Origin: an uncultured Caldimonas sp.
Lineage (GTDB): Bacteria; Pseudomonadota; Gammaproteobacteria; Burkholderiales; Burkholderiaceae
Reading direction: 5' to 3'
Length of the DNA: 18,812 nt
Assembly (NCBI RefSeq): GCF_946480305.1
Contig: NZ_CAMLJQ010000062.1
Location: 1 to 18,812, forward strand
Part shown: one piece after another, positions 10,331 through 16,696 of the stretch
Position numbering within the stretch: the stretch's first letter is position 1
Layout of the letters: every line of letters starts with the position of its first letter
The notes under the pieces: generated by a model
Told to the model about the DNA's origin: nothing
The model's input: the letters and a program-made list of their open reading frames with translations, nothing else
Database searches by the model: none
Program-made: the position numbers and the translations under genes

Positions 10331-10433
10331 GGTCTAACCTCGCTCCTGATCGGCCGCGGCACTGCGATACAGCCGTTGACCGATGGTAGGAGCGCCTTCG
10401 ACGCTCACAAGCGCAGCATGCCCCCGCAAATCA

Positions 10434-10451
10434 ACGTGCTTTGAGGCACGT
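10434..10451 (-). repeat. 18-bp inverted repeat between MATE gene and kinase gene
   Basis: ACGTGC and GCACGT (6-bp perfect arms, 6-base spacer) lie 38 bases after the MATE stop and 104 bases before the kinase start, reading the minus strand. The following TGATTT is only weakly U-rich, so it is at best a poor terminator; an operator for the kinase gene is equally possible. The rest of this 158-bp gap (10331-10488) shows nothing else I can support. Confidence 0.35.
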
Positions 10452-10488
10452 CAAACTGCGGTGACTGCGGTGCGATCCGCGGTGCCGT

Positions 10489-11877
10489 TCATGCAGCCTT
10501 GAGCCGCTTGCGCAGCACCCGGCGGTGGGTGGCCCTGGCGTGCCGCACCCAGCCGTGGCGGTACCAGCGCGCGGCCATCGTCAGACCGCGCAACCACTCG
10601 TCGGCGGCATACGCGATCCACACGCCGGCGAGCCCGTAGCCGAGGTGCACGCCGAGCCACCATGAACCACCGGCGAGTACGAACACCATCGACAACACCC
10701 CGGCCGCCACCGGGAAGCGGGCGTCGCCGGTCGCGCGCAGCGCGTTGATGACGACCAGGTTGAAGGTACGCCCCGGTTCGAGCAGCACCGTGAGCCACAG
10801 CAGCAGCGTCGCGGTCTCGATGATGCGTGGGTCGCTCGTGAAGAAGCGCAGGTACCAAGGAGCGGTGAGCGCGGCCAGCAGCGCGATGCCGGTCGACACC
10901 ACGAGGCCCAGCTTCAGGCTCTTGCGCACCAGCCGGTGCGCCTCGTGCAACTGCCCGGCGCCGACGAGATGGCCGACCAGGATCTCGCTGGCGAAGCCGA
11001 TCGCCAACCCGAACAGCAGGATGAAATACATCACCTGCATCGTGTAGCTATGCGTCGCGAGTTCGGTCGCGCCCATGCGCGCGACCATCGCGATGCTCAC
11101 CATCAACGCGATCCGATAGGCCACCGCCTCACCGGCCCCGGGCAGCCCGATGTGCAGCACCGGCGCAAGGCGCTGCCACCGCAGGTGCCACCAGTCGCGC
11201 CACACCGGCACCACCCTCAACCTCAGGCGCCACAACCACAGGTGATACGCCAGGCCGAACGCACGGCTGATCGTCATCGCCAGCGCGAAACCCACGAGCC
11301 CCAGCGGCGGCAACGGACCGATGCCGCGCATCAGCGGGATGCACAGCAGCAGGTGCAGCGCATGCATCGCCAGCATGTTGTAGAGCGTGTCGCGACCGTG
11401 CAGGTGCGCGCGCATCACCGCAGCCATCGAGGCGTTGTAGGCGTCGAGCGCGAGCGCCGCTGCAGCCATCATCAGGAAAGGTATCGCCAACGGCAGCACG
11501 CTGGACGGCGCGTTCATCCACTGCAGCAGCAGCGGTGCCGACACCAGCACCAGTCCGGCGGTCAACCAGCCCAGCCACGAGGTGGCAGCAAGCGAGGCAC
11601 GCGCCGTGTCATCGGCGGCGCGCCGGTTGCCTGCGCCGAGGTTCTGCGTGATCACGACGCTGACCCCCATGCTGACCACGCGGAACAGGATGAAAAACGC
11701 CGCCTGCAGGTGGTTGACAAGGGCAAACGCCCCTGCGGCATCGTCTGAAATGCGCGAGGCCATCCACAGGCCGGCCAGGCCGACGAGCATGCCCAACATC
11801 AGCTCGGCGAGCAGCGGCCAGGTGATCGAGAACAACGCCGGACGCGGAGCGGCTGCCGTGGTGGAAGGGGAGGACAT
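10489..11877 (-). CDS. MATE family multidrug/toxin efflux transporter
   Basis: This 462-residue integral membrane protein belongs to the multidrug and toxic compound extrusion family, which exports cationic drugs or metabolites in exchange for Na+ or H+. About twelve hydrophobic segments form two homologous halves. The repeated inter-helix signature is visible in the first half as TQNLGAGNRRAADDTARASL and in the second as GHLVGAGQLHEAHRLVRKSL. The N-terminus (MSSPSTTAAAPRPALFSITWPLLAELMLG) is typical, with a short soluble lead. The C-terminus is basic (Arg/Lys-rich). The start is ATG at 11877; only a weak ribosome-binding site (GGGGGA-like) is seen. Substrate cannot be predicted. It shares strand with the kinase gene downstream, but the 158-bp gap suggests separate expression. 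Confidence 0.9.
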   Translation of the reverse strand: MSSPSTTAAAPRPALFSITWPLLAELMLGMLVGLAGLWMASRISDDAAGAFALVNHLQAAFFILFRVVSMGVSVVITQNLGAGNRRAADDTARASLAATSWLGWLTAGLVLVSAPLLLQWMNAPSSVLPLAIPFLMMAAAALALDAYNASMAAVMRAHLHGRDTLYNMLAMHALHLLLCIPLMRGIGPLPPLGLVGFALAMTISRAFGLAYHLWLWRLRLRVVPVWRDWWHLRWQRLAPVLHIGLPGAGEAVAYRIALMVSIAMVARMGATELATHSYTMQVMYFILLFGLAIGFASEILVGHLVGAGQLHEAHRLVRKSLKLGLVVSTGIALLAALTAPWYLRFFTSDPRIIETATLLLWLTVLLEPGRTFNLVVINALRATGDARFPVAAGVLSMVFVLAGGSWWLGVHLGYGLAGVWIAYAADEWLRGLTMAARWYRHGWVRHARATHRRVLRKRLKAA

Positions 11878-11994
11878 GAAGGGGGAACTGCGGGGAGGGC
11901 GCGGCCGATGCTCACGAGGACCGTGCGGCGTCGTGCGGCGAACCGCAGACGACGTAACCGACTTGTTCCTCTCGTAATTCCCGATGCCGCGAAA

Positions 11995-12015
11995 TTAGTT
12001 CGCTTTGTACACTAA
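11995..12015. promoter_or_regulatory. Short inverted repeat upstream of MATE gene / sRNA candidate
   Basis: TTAGT and ACTAA (5-bp arms, 11-base spacer) lie in an AT-richer patch (about 11991-12016) of the otherwise GC-rich gap, 118 bases upstream of the MATE start. AT-rich patches with a dyad of this kind often mark a promoter with an operator. A TACACT hexamer (12008-12013) could be a plus-strand -10 box for the RNA downstream, but I find no good -35. Tentative. Confidence 0.3.
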
Positions 12016-12177
12016 CTTCGTCGTGCTTGCAGGACCGCGTCTTTTCGTCCTGCGACCGGCGAGCGAGCGTTGAGTAAGGGGTTTCATTGCACCTCTTGCG
12101 GCCGGAGCGGGTTACGACGCTCGCCGCAAGGACTTCCCCCACCCGGTCCCTCCTGTCGAGGGGCCGGGTCTTTTTTT
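12014..12177 (+). ncRNA. Candidate structured small RNA ending in an intrinsic terminator
   Basis: The region between the MATE and patatin genes (11878-12175) has no convincing protein gene, but its right half is full of RNA structure on the plus strand. Hairpin 1 is GCAGGAC (12029-12035) with GTCCTGC (12047-12053). Hairpin 2 is CTTGCGGC (12095-12102) with GCCGCAAG (12123-12130), continued after a two-base bulge by GAGCG (12105-12109) with CGCTC (12118-12122). A strong terminator follows at 12141-12177. The nearest plus-strand protein gene upstream is rodA, more than 3.6 kb away, so the terminator most likely serves a local transcript of about 120-170 bases. It does not match 6S, tmRNA, SRP RNA, RNase P or any riboswitch I know. 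The 5' end is a guess based on a possible -10 at 12008. Confidence 0.55.
12141..12177 (+). terminator. Strong rho-independent terminator (plus strand)
   Basis: ACCCGGTCCCT pairs with AGGGGCCGGGT over 11 bp (one G-U pair) around the 7-base loop CCTGTCG, followed by C and seven T residues. On the minus strand the stem is followed by GGGGGAAG, so it works only for plus-strand transcripts. Its T-run overlaps the stop codon of the converging patatin gene (12178-12176). Confidence 0.88.
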
Positions 12178-13339
12178 ATCTGCGGCGGCTGCCGAGCAGC
12201 TTGCGGACGCCTTCGACCAGCCGGCCGCGCCGGGACGGCGGTTCGTGCTGCGCCTTCACCGGCGCCATCTCCTCTCGCAACGGCTTGGCCAGGAACTCGC
12301 GCTCGATGTCGAGCGACGACCGCACCCCGAGATCCGCCTTGTGCTCGCGCAACCACCGGTCCGCGGCTGCTCGGCCAAGGTCGCTCAGCTTCTGCAGGAA
12401 GGCCCAGTCGGTGTTGAACTTGCTCGACGCGTTGAACGGCGCCAGGCCGGCGTCGTCGGCAATCATGTGCATGCGCAGGTCCTTGTAGCGCCCGGGATCG
12501 AGCCGCTGCTCGCGCAGCAGCCGCGAGACGAAGGCAATGGCGCGCATCTCGGCCATCAGGCTGGTGTTGAACGTGATCTCGCCCAGCCGGTCGATGATCT
12601 CCACGCTGCGCCGCGGCGTGCCTTCCCGGCGCAACGGGTTGATCTTCACGAGCAGGATGTCGAGCGCCTCGGTCTCGTAGATCAGCGGAAAGATCGCCGG
12701 GTTGCCGACGTAGCCGCCGTCCCAATAGGGCTCGCCATTGATCTCGACCGCCTGGAACATGAACGGCAGGCAGGCCGACGCGAGCAGCGCCTCCTCGCTC
12801 AGTTCGTCGCCGGTGAAGACGTGCGCCTGGCCGGTCTGCACCGACGTCGCCGTGATGAACAGGTGCACCTTCGGCTCGCGCTGGTGGCAGGTTTTCAGCA
12901 CCGCCTCGTCGACGTGCCGCCGCACCACCTCGCGCAGCGGGTTGAGGTTCAGCGGGTTGAACTCGTAAGGGCTGAAGGCGCGCCAGAAGACGTTCATCCA
13001 CTGGTAGCCCGGCAACTGGTCGAAGTTGAAGTTCCCGTTGCCCGGGTGCCCCGTGTTGGCGGGAAACGGCGAGAAGATCTGCCCGCTCACGCTCACGTCG
13101 CGCCAGAAGTCGCGCAAGGCTTGCCGCGCCTGCGCCGGCCCGCCCCGGGCCAGGCCGGTGACCAGCACGCCGGCGTTGACCGCGCCGGCGCTGGTGCCCG
13201 AAATGCCGTTGATTTCGAGGTCGTCCTCCTCCAGCAACCGATCCAGCACGCCCCAGGTGAAGGCGCCGTGCGAGCCTCCGCCCTGCAATGCGAGATCGAT
13301 GCGCCGGCGACGCCGGCCGTGGGGTACCGCTGTGCTCAT
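12176..13339 (-). CDS. Patatin-like phospholipase / acyl hydrolase
   Basis: This 387-residue protein belongs to the patatin-like family, which cleaves acyl esters of lipids with a Ser-Asp dyad. The oxyanion-hole loop is LALQGGGSHGAF (Gly20-Gly22), nucleophile Ser50 sits in GISGTSAGAVNA, and the catalytic Asp207 is in YWDGGYVGNPAI. No signal peptide is visible; an Arg-rich stretch (residues 9-13) precedes the first strand, and the C-terminus is very basic, so a cytoplasmic or membrane-associated enzyme is likely. The frame is open upstream to 13381, but ATG 13339 has a GGGAG ribosome-binding site at good spacing and starts just before the conserved core. It follows the P450-like gene by 81 bp on the same strand, so it may be part of the luxI transcript; the natural substrate is unknown. 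Confidence 0.9.
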   Translation of the reverse strand: MSTAVPHGRRRRRIDLALQGGGSHGAFTWGVLDRLLEEDDLEINGISGTSAGAVNAGVLVTGLARGGPAQARQALRDFWRDVSVSGQIFSPFPANTGHPGNGNFNFDQLPGYQWMNVFWRAFSPYEFNPLNLNPLREVVRRHVDEAVLKTCHQREPKVHLFITATSVQTGQAHVFTGDELSEEALLASACLPFMFQAVEINGEPYWDGGYVGNPAIFPLIYETEALDILLVKINPLRREGTPRRSVEIIDRLGEITFNTSLMAEMRAIAFVSRLLREQRLDPGRYKDLRMHMIADDAGLAPFNASSKFNTDWAFLQKLSDLGRAAADRWLREHKADLGVRSSLDIEREFLAKPLREEMAPVKAQHEPPSRRGRLVEGVRKLLGSRRR

Positions 13340-13372
13340 TTCTGCTCCCGTGCGGCAGGCCGGCGGCGCTGC

Positions 13373-13390
13373 CCGTGTCACCCGACACGG
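13373..13390 (-). repeat. 18-bp palindrome upstream of the patatin gene
   Basis: On the minus strand CCGTGTC-GGGT-GACACGG has perfect 7-bp arms around a 4-base centre and ends 33 bases before the patatin start. No T-run follows, so it is not a terminator. It may be an operator or an intercistronic hairpin that changes mRNA stability. Its core TGTC-GGGT-GACA resembles the lux box of luxI, which has one extra base in each arm. Confidence 0.5.
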
Positions 13391-13420
13391 TACACGGTTG
13401 CGGTGACGACGGCCGGCGGG

Positions 13421-14485
13421 TCAGCCGCCGACGGTTTGCGATCGATGCAGCGCGGCGGCATCGTGGAAGCGCAAGCCGGCCGCGAGCAGGCCAGCCACCG
13501 CCTCGGCCGCGATGGTTTCGGCGAGCATCTGTGCCGCTGAGCCGAACGGCTCGGCACCGAAGGTGAGCACCTTGGCCTTCTTGCGGTCCAGGCCCAGCGG
13601 CCCGGCCGGCGCCGTCGCCTGCGGCTCGAGCTGCAGCACCATGGCATCGCCGGCGCTCAGCGAGTGCCCGGCCACCACGGCATGTCGGCCCCATACCCGA
13701 AAGGCGTACGGCAAGGGCGGCGCCTGCCAGCGCACCTCGCGCACCAGCACCGCGAGCACCGAAGGCTGGTGTGCCGCCCAGGCCTCGACCTCGGCCGACA
13801 GCTGCCACGCCCGTACCGACTGGCGCAACAGGCGCGCGCAGGCCTTGTGAACGAGGTAGAGCAGTTGCGCGAGCCGCGTGACGATACGGTCCGCATCGAG
13901 CGCCGGGCGGCGCACCACCAGGTCGCCGAGCCGGCCGAGCAGCCCCCGCCCTCGTGCCCCACCGCCGCCAGAAGCCATCACGCGCTGCATCAGCGTCAGC
14001 AGTTCGCCGGCCGCCTGCGGCGCAAGGCCCAGCGGGGCCGCTCGGTCCCCGGCAGGCCGGCACTCGCCCGCCTGCCGCGTCAGTTGATCCAGTTGCGCGG
14101 GCTCGGCCCCAAGCAGCGCCCCCAGCGCATGCCCAGGCAGCAGCCGCGCGTACCGGTGCAGCGCCTCGTCGTCGCACGGCAGGCCCAAGGTTGCAAGAAG
14201 CCGCCGACCACAACCGCGCGCAGCCTCCCGCACCTCGTGCTGCGCCAGGCTCTCGACCATGGCCGCAACCACGTGCTCTGCATCCCGGTGTTCCCCGGCC
14301 GGCAGCCCGTTCGCCGAAGCACGCCCGCCGGAACTCAGCGACGCGACCAGGGCAGAGGTTTCGCAGACACAGCAGGCCGGGTGTGCAAGCAGTTCCGCCG
14401 ACAAGACAGGATCGGCCGCGACCCAGACCTGCAGGGCCGGGTCGAACAGCAGCGGCGCCCCCTCGCGCCCTGCGCTGAAGTCCAT
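13421..14485 (-). CDS. Cytochrome P450-fold protein lacking the heme-ligand Cys (probable pseudoenzyme)
   Basis: This 354-residue protein reads as a shortened bacterial P450. The N-terminus (LLFDPALQVWVAADPVLSAELLAHP, from residue 12) matches the first sheet and B helix, and a segment near 112-135 (ARLLPGHALGALLGAEPAQLDQL) matches the E/F region. The hallmarks are lost. The heme loop reads FGAEPFGSAAQMLA (309-322), with Ser316 where Cys should be. The I-helix AGxxT site reads LVHKAC (211-216). The K-helix ExxR reads REVR (249-252), with Glu out of register. No frameshift or stop is seen, so the gene seems maintained rather than decayed. The ATG overlaps the luxI stop by one base (TGATG), so the two are translationally coupled. 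Known Cys-less P450 homologues such as EryCII and DesVIII act as helper subunits of glycosyltransferases; here a ligand-binding or partner role linked to acyl-homoserine lactones is only inference. Confidence 0.8.
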   Translation of the reverse strand: MDFSAGREGAPLLFDPALQVWVAADPVLSAELLAHPACCVCETSALVASLSSGGRASANGLPAGEHRDAEHVVAAMVESLAQHEVREAARGCGRRLLATLGLPCDDEALHRYARLLPGHALGALLGAEPAQLDQLTRQAGECRPAGDRAAPLGLAPQAAGELLTLMQRVMASGGGGARGRGLLGRLGDLVVRRPALDADRIVTRLAQLLYLVHKACARLLRQSVRAWQLSAEVEAWAAHQPSVLAVLVREVRWQAPPLPYAFRVWGRHAVVAGHSLSAGDAMVLQLEPQATAPAGPLGLDRKKAKVLTFGAEPFGSAAQMLAETIAAEAVAGLLAAGLRFHDAAALHRSQTVGG

Positions 14486-15141
14486 CAGGCCCAGCGCTGC
14501 CGCACGCCGACCGGGCGGACGGCCGGCAGGCGATGGGTCGGCTGCACCGCGGGCGCCGTCGGGCGCACGAACGGCCCCATCGCCGCCAAGGATTGCTGAT
14601 CGACCTCGATCCAGCATGCAAACAGCGCGTGCCCGCCCACCACCACCGGCGGCCCGGCCCGGTGCGCATGCACGCCGAGCCGCCGGAGCAGGCGCTCGAC
14701 ACCCAGCGGCGAGACCGTGATGAACCGCTGCACGCCGTGCTGCGCGGCATGGTCGAGCGCATGGGCCAGGACGTGCTCGGTGACTTGCAGTTCCAGCGCG
14801 CGTGAGATGGCCTGGGGCGCCCCGCAGCCGGCGGCCGCGAAGCGCGAGAGCTCCCACACCCGTGGATCGCGGGGCGGCGGCGCCCCGTGCAGCAGTTGCG
14901 GAAACACGTCGGCAAGCAGGTAGGGGCCGGTGGTCGGCAGCAGCCGCGCGCAGCCGCAGACTTCCTGCTGCTCGTCGCGCGCGATCACGTAGGCGGTGTC
15001 GGGCCCGTCGAACTGATCGGTCTCCAGGCCGTTTTCGGTGGGCAGCTCCCAGCCGAGTGTCTCGATGAAGACCCGATGGCGGTATGCCGCCAGCGCGCGG
15101 AGGAGGTCGGGTGCCAGGCTTGCTCCCGTTCCACGAATCAT
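14485..15141 (-). CDS. luxI: LuxI-family acyl-homoserine lactone synthase
   Basis: The 218-residue enzyme joins S-adenosylmethionine to an acyl group from acyl-ACP or acyl-CoA to make the quorum signal. The invariant LuxI residues are present: Arg21, Phe25, Trp31 (YRHRVFIETLGW), Asp42, Asp45 (TDQFDGPDTAYV), Arg66 (GCARLLPTT), Glu97 and Arg100 (WELSRFA). The acyl chain cannot be predicted. The start chosen is ATG 15141, with AGGAGG 11 bases upstream and a lux-box promoter ending just before it. The frame is open well upstream, and an ATG at 15288 would add 49 Cys-rich residues (see findings), but that start lies upstream of the lux box. The C-terminus is slightly longer than usual. The stop overlaps the start of the P450-like gene. 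luxR and an rsaM-like gene are adjacent. Confidence 0.94.
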   Translation of the reverse strand: MIRGTGASLAPDLLRALAAYRHRVFIETLGWELPTENGLETDQFDGPDTAYVIARDEQQEVCGCARLLPTTGPYLLADVFPQLLHGAPPPRDPRVWELSRFAAAGCGAPQAISRALELQVTEHVLAHALDHAAQHGVQRFITVSPLGVERLLRRLGVHAHRAGPPVVVGGHALFACWIEVDQQSLAAMGPFVRPTAPAVQPTHRLPAVRPVGVRQRWA

Positions 15142-15185
15142 GTCCAAAGCAGCCTCCTCGGGCGCATCAATTTCAGGAGCGGTCG

Positions 15186-15214
15186 ATTTCAGAACACCGC
15201 AGTAGCAGCAACAA
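15186..15214 (-). promoter_or_regulatory. luxI promoter (-35/-10)
   Basis: On the minus strand TTGTTG (15214-15209) and TGAAAT (15191-15186) are separated by 17 bases. The -35 hexamer directly abuts the lux box, the geometry of a class II LuxR-activated promoter. Predicted transcription start is near 15179, giving a leader of about 38 bases before ATG 15141. Both hexamers are weak matches, as expected for an activator-dependent promoter. Confidence 0.65.
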
Positions 15215-15230
15215 CTGTCAGGGTTGACAG
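15215..15230. promoter_or_regulatory. lux box upstream of luxI
   Basis: CTGTCAGGGTTGACAG is a 16-bp dyad with perfect 6-bp arms and fits the CT-N12-AG and CTGT-N8-ACAG patterns of LuxR-type sites. Its centre falls near -43 from the predicted start, where LuxR proteins activate. It probably makes luxI, and by coupling the P450-like gene, autoinduced through the adjacent LuxR. Confidence 0.75.
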
Positions 15231-15588
15231 AACCGTCGGAGGGATTCTTGCCACGCACGCAAATAAGGTTGCACTCCTGGCAACTCATACACTGTTCACC
15301 CACTTGACCAGCCCCTAGCATTGCCGGGTTGCAACCTGCGGTGCCATGAAAGCGCCCCGGCCAGCCGGCGTGCACCCCCACACACGAGTCCTCATGGCAA
15401 GGAGAGCCCCGAGCCGCCGCCGACCGACCACGGCGAAATCGCTGTTCTCGCAGGCGATGTCCGGCGGCGCCCACGCACCGAGGCCCCTGCTGCCGCACCA
15501 TGCCGACCACCGAACCCCGGCGCCAGCCATGCGGCCAGTGATCGTGCCAGCCCGCGTCGGGTTGTCCTGCCGAACGGCGGCCAACCCC

Positions 15589-15960
15589 ATGCCCGCCCCG
15601 CCCGACGGCTATCTGCGCATCACCTGGCGCTGCCTTTGCGAAGCCCGGTTCGCGCACCTTTTTTCCGGCGTCGATCCCGAGCAGACCCCGCATCTCTCGG
15701 ACAGCATCTCGGCGATCTGCGGCTACACCGAGTGGGTCAGCTGCGTGGAGCCGCTGATTTCGCTTGGCTGGGACTGGTGGTTGAACACCGAGACGGGCCT
15801 GCTGGAACGGGTGGAGTCGTCGGTGCGCAGCAATCTCATGCTGGTCGGGCAGGACTGCACCGACCTCGGTTGCCGGGCCACGGAAGACCTGTTGGGCCAA
15901 CGTCTGGAAGCACTGGAATGGCAGGCCGCGGTGGCCTGCGCGGTGGGGTTGAGGCAGTAG
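15589..15960 (+). CDS. rsaM: RsaM-like (DUF4902) quorum-sensing modulator
   Basis: This gene between luxI and luxR encodes about 123 residues: DGYLRITWRCLCEARFAHLFSG near the start, then ICGYTEW, and LGWDWWLNTETG in the middle. This Trp-rich pattern and the position match the RsaM / DUF4902 family, small proteins that sit between luxI and luxR genes in Burkholderia (Bcam1869 between cepR and cepI) and plant pseudomonads, where they lower signal production. They have their own fold and no known DNA-binding motif. ATG 15589 is chosen because the family similarity begins right after it. ATG 15529 (143 residues) is an alternative closer to the usual family length, and neither has a strong ribosome-binding site. 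It is divergent from luxI and converges on luxR with 25 bases between stops. Assignment is from memory of the family pattern. Confidence 0.75.
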   Translation: MPAPPDGYLRITWRCLCEARFAHLFSGVDPEQTPHLSDSISAICGYTEWVSCVEPLISLGWDWWLNTETGLLERVESSVRSNLMLVGQDCTDLGCRATEDLLGQRLEALEWQAAVACAVGLRQ

Positions 15961-15985
15961 CGTAAGCTTTCCGCCTCTCAAAGGC

Positions 15986-16696
15986 TCAGAGCAACCCGAG
16001 CATCGCGGCCCGCACTGCGGCGGCCGTCTTGTTGCTCGCGCCGAGCTTCAGCATCGCGTTGTTGATGTGGAAGTTGACCGTGCGCTCCGAGATGCCGAGG
16101 ATGTCGGCCACGTCGTTCGACGTCTTGCCGTCACCCGTCCAGCGCAGCACCTCGACCTCGCGATCGCTCAAGCGCACGTCCATCTGCGGCAGCAACTGCG
16201 AGGCGATGCGGTCCGTCATGCCGACGTGCGCCACCTGCGCCAGCCAATACATCTTGGGCAGGTTGACCGACAGTTCCTTCTGCGTGATCTCGCCCTGCGA
16301 GCGGGCAAAGGTCGTCATGCTCAACAGGCCGTGTGCGTCGCGGATCGGCAGCGCCCAGCCGTGGCGCAGGCCGAACGACCAGGCATCTTCCCAGAACTCC
16401 AGCGTGGACGCGTACACCGTTTCGGACCACAACAGCATGCGCGACGACGCGAGGCCGTGTTTCACCGTCGGGTCGACCGTGAGGTAGTCGCGCTCTTTGT
16501 AACGCTCCTGCCAGGTGTCGGGGTAGTTGTTGTAAAGCGCCACGCGCGGATTCGACACAGGCAGGGCGACGCGGAGACCATAGGCGCAGTACTCGAAGCC
16601 CAGGTCCCGGGCGACCTCGGTCACTCGCTCGAACAGTTCCTTTTCCGAAGGAACGGTCAGCAGCGACTGGATGTCTTCCTCCTGCCACGCCTTCAT
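15986..16696 (-). CDS. luxR: LuxR-family acyl-homoserine lactone-responsive regulator
   Basis: This 236-residue regulator has an N-terminal autoinducer-binding domain (about 1-165) and a C-terminal LuxR helix-turn-helix (about 173-236). The signal-pocket residues conserved in AHL receptors are present: Trp62, Tyr66, Asp75, Pro76, Trp90 and Gly113. So are the DNA-binding-domain residues Glu180, Leu184 and Gly190 in LSDREVEVLRWTGDGKTSNDVA. It should therefore be a true AHL receptor and the cognate partner of the nearby LuxI, probably binding the lux box at 15215-15230. The ATG has an excellent AGGAGG ribosome-binding site five to six bases upstream. It is on the same strand as luxI but separated by the convergent rsaM-like gene. 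Pocket type and signal length cannot be read from sequence. Confidence 0.94.
   Translation of the reverse strand: MKAWQEEDIQSLLTVPSEKELFERVTEVARDLGFEYCAYGLRVALPVSNPRVALYNNYPDTWQERYKERDYLTVDPTVKHGLASSRMLLWSETVYASTLEFWEDAWSFGLRHGWALPIRDAHGLLSMTTFARSQGEITQKELSVNLPKMYWLAQVAHVGMTDRIASQLLPQMDVRLSDREVEVLRWTGDGKTSNDVADILGISERTVNFHINNAMLKLGASNKTAAAVRAAMLGLL

Larger units (their letters stand above)
15142..15588. other. luxI / rsaM-like divergent intergenic region
   Basis: This 447-bp gap holds the luxI promoter and lux box. It also has a 20-bp imperfect dyad CTGTTCACCCACTTGACCAG (15292-15311; CTG.TCA / TGA.CAG arms) and a 10-bp perfect palindrome GGTTGCAACC (15329-15338). The luxI-proximal 200 bp are visibly less GC-rich than the surroundings. 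No promoter for the rsaM-like gene could be placed with confidence. Both strands stay open for long stretches, but apart from the Cys-rich extension of luxI I see no plausible coding segment. Confidence 0.5.

Noticed and set aside
8378..10444. 688-codon plus-strand open frame opposite the histidine kinase
   Set aside because: It mirrors the codon bias of the kinase gene; composition is unnatural (His, Arg, Gln rich) and no domain is seen.
12023..12073. 16-codon GTG-start frame (possible leader peptide)
   Set aside because: No plus-strand gene follows that it could attenuate, and there is no ribosome-binding site; chance is likely.
12070..12417. TTG-start open frame with a CTSC motif running out of the RNA candidate
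   Set aside because: It runs through the strong terminator and into the antisense of the patatin gene, and has no ribosome-binding site.
13340..13381. Patatin start at 13381
   Set aside because: The extra 14 residues have no similarity, and the ATG at 13339 has a good GGGAG ribosome-binding site; the upstream start would put the palindrome in coding DNA.
14485..15981. LuxI read as a 498-residue protein over the whole open frame
   Set aside because: The upstream half is antisense to the rsaM-like gene and has no known domain; the LuxI family starts at 15141.
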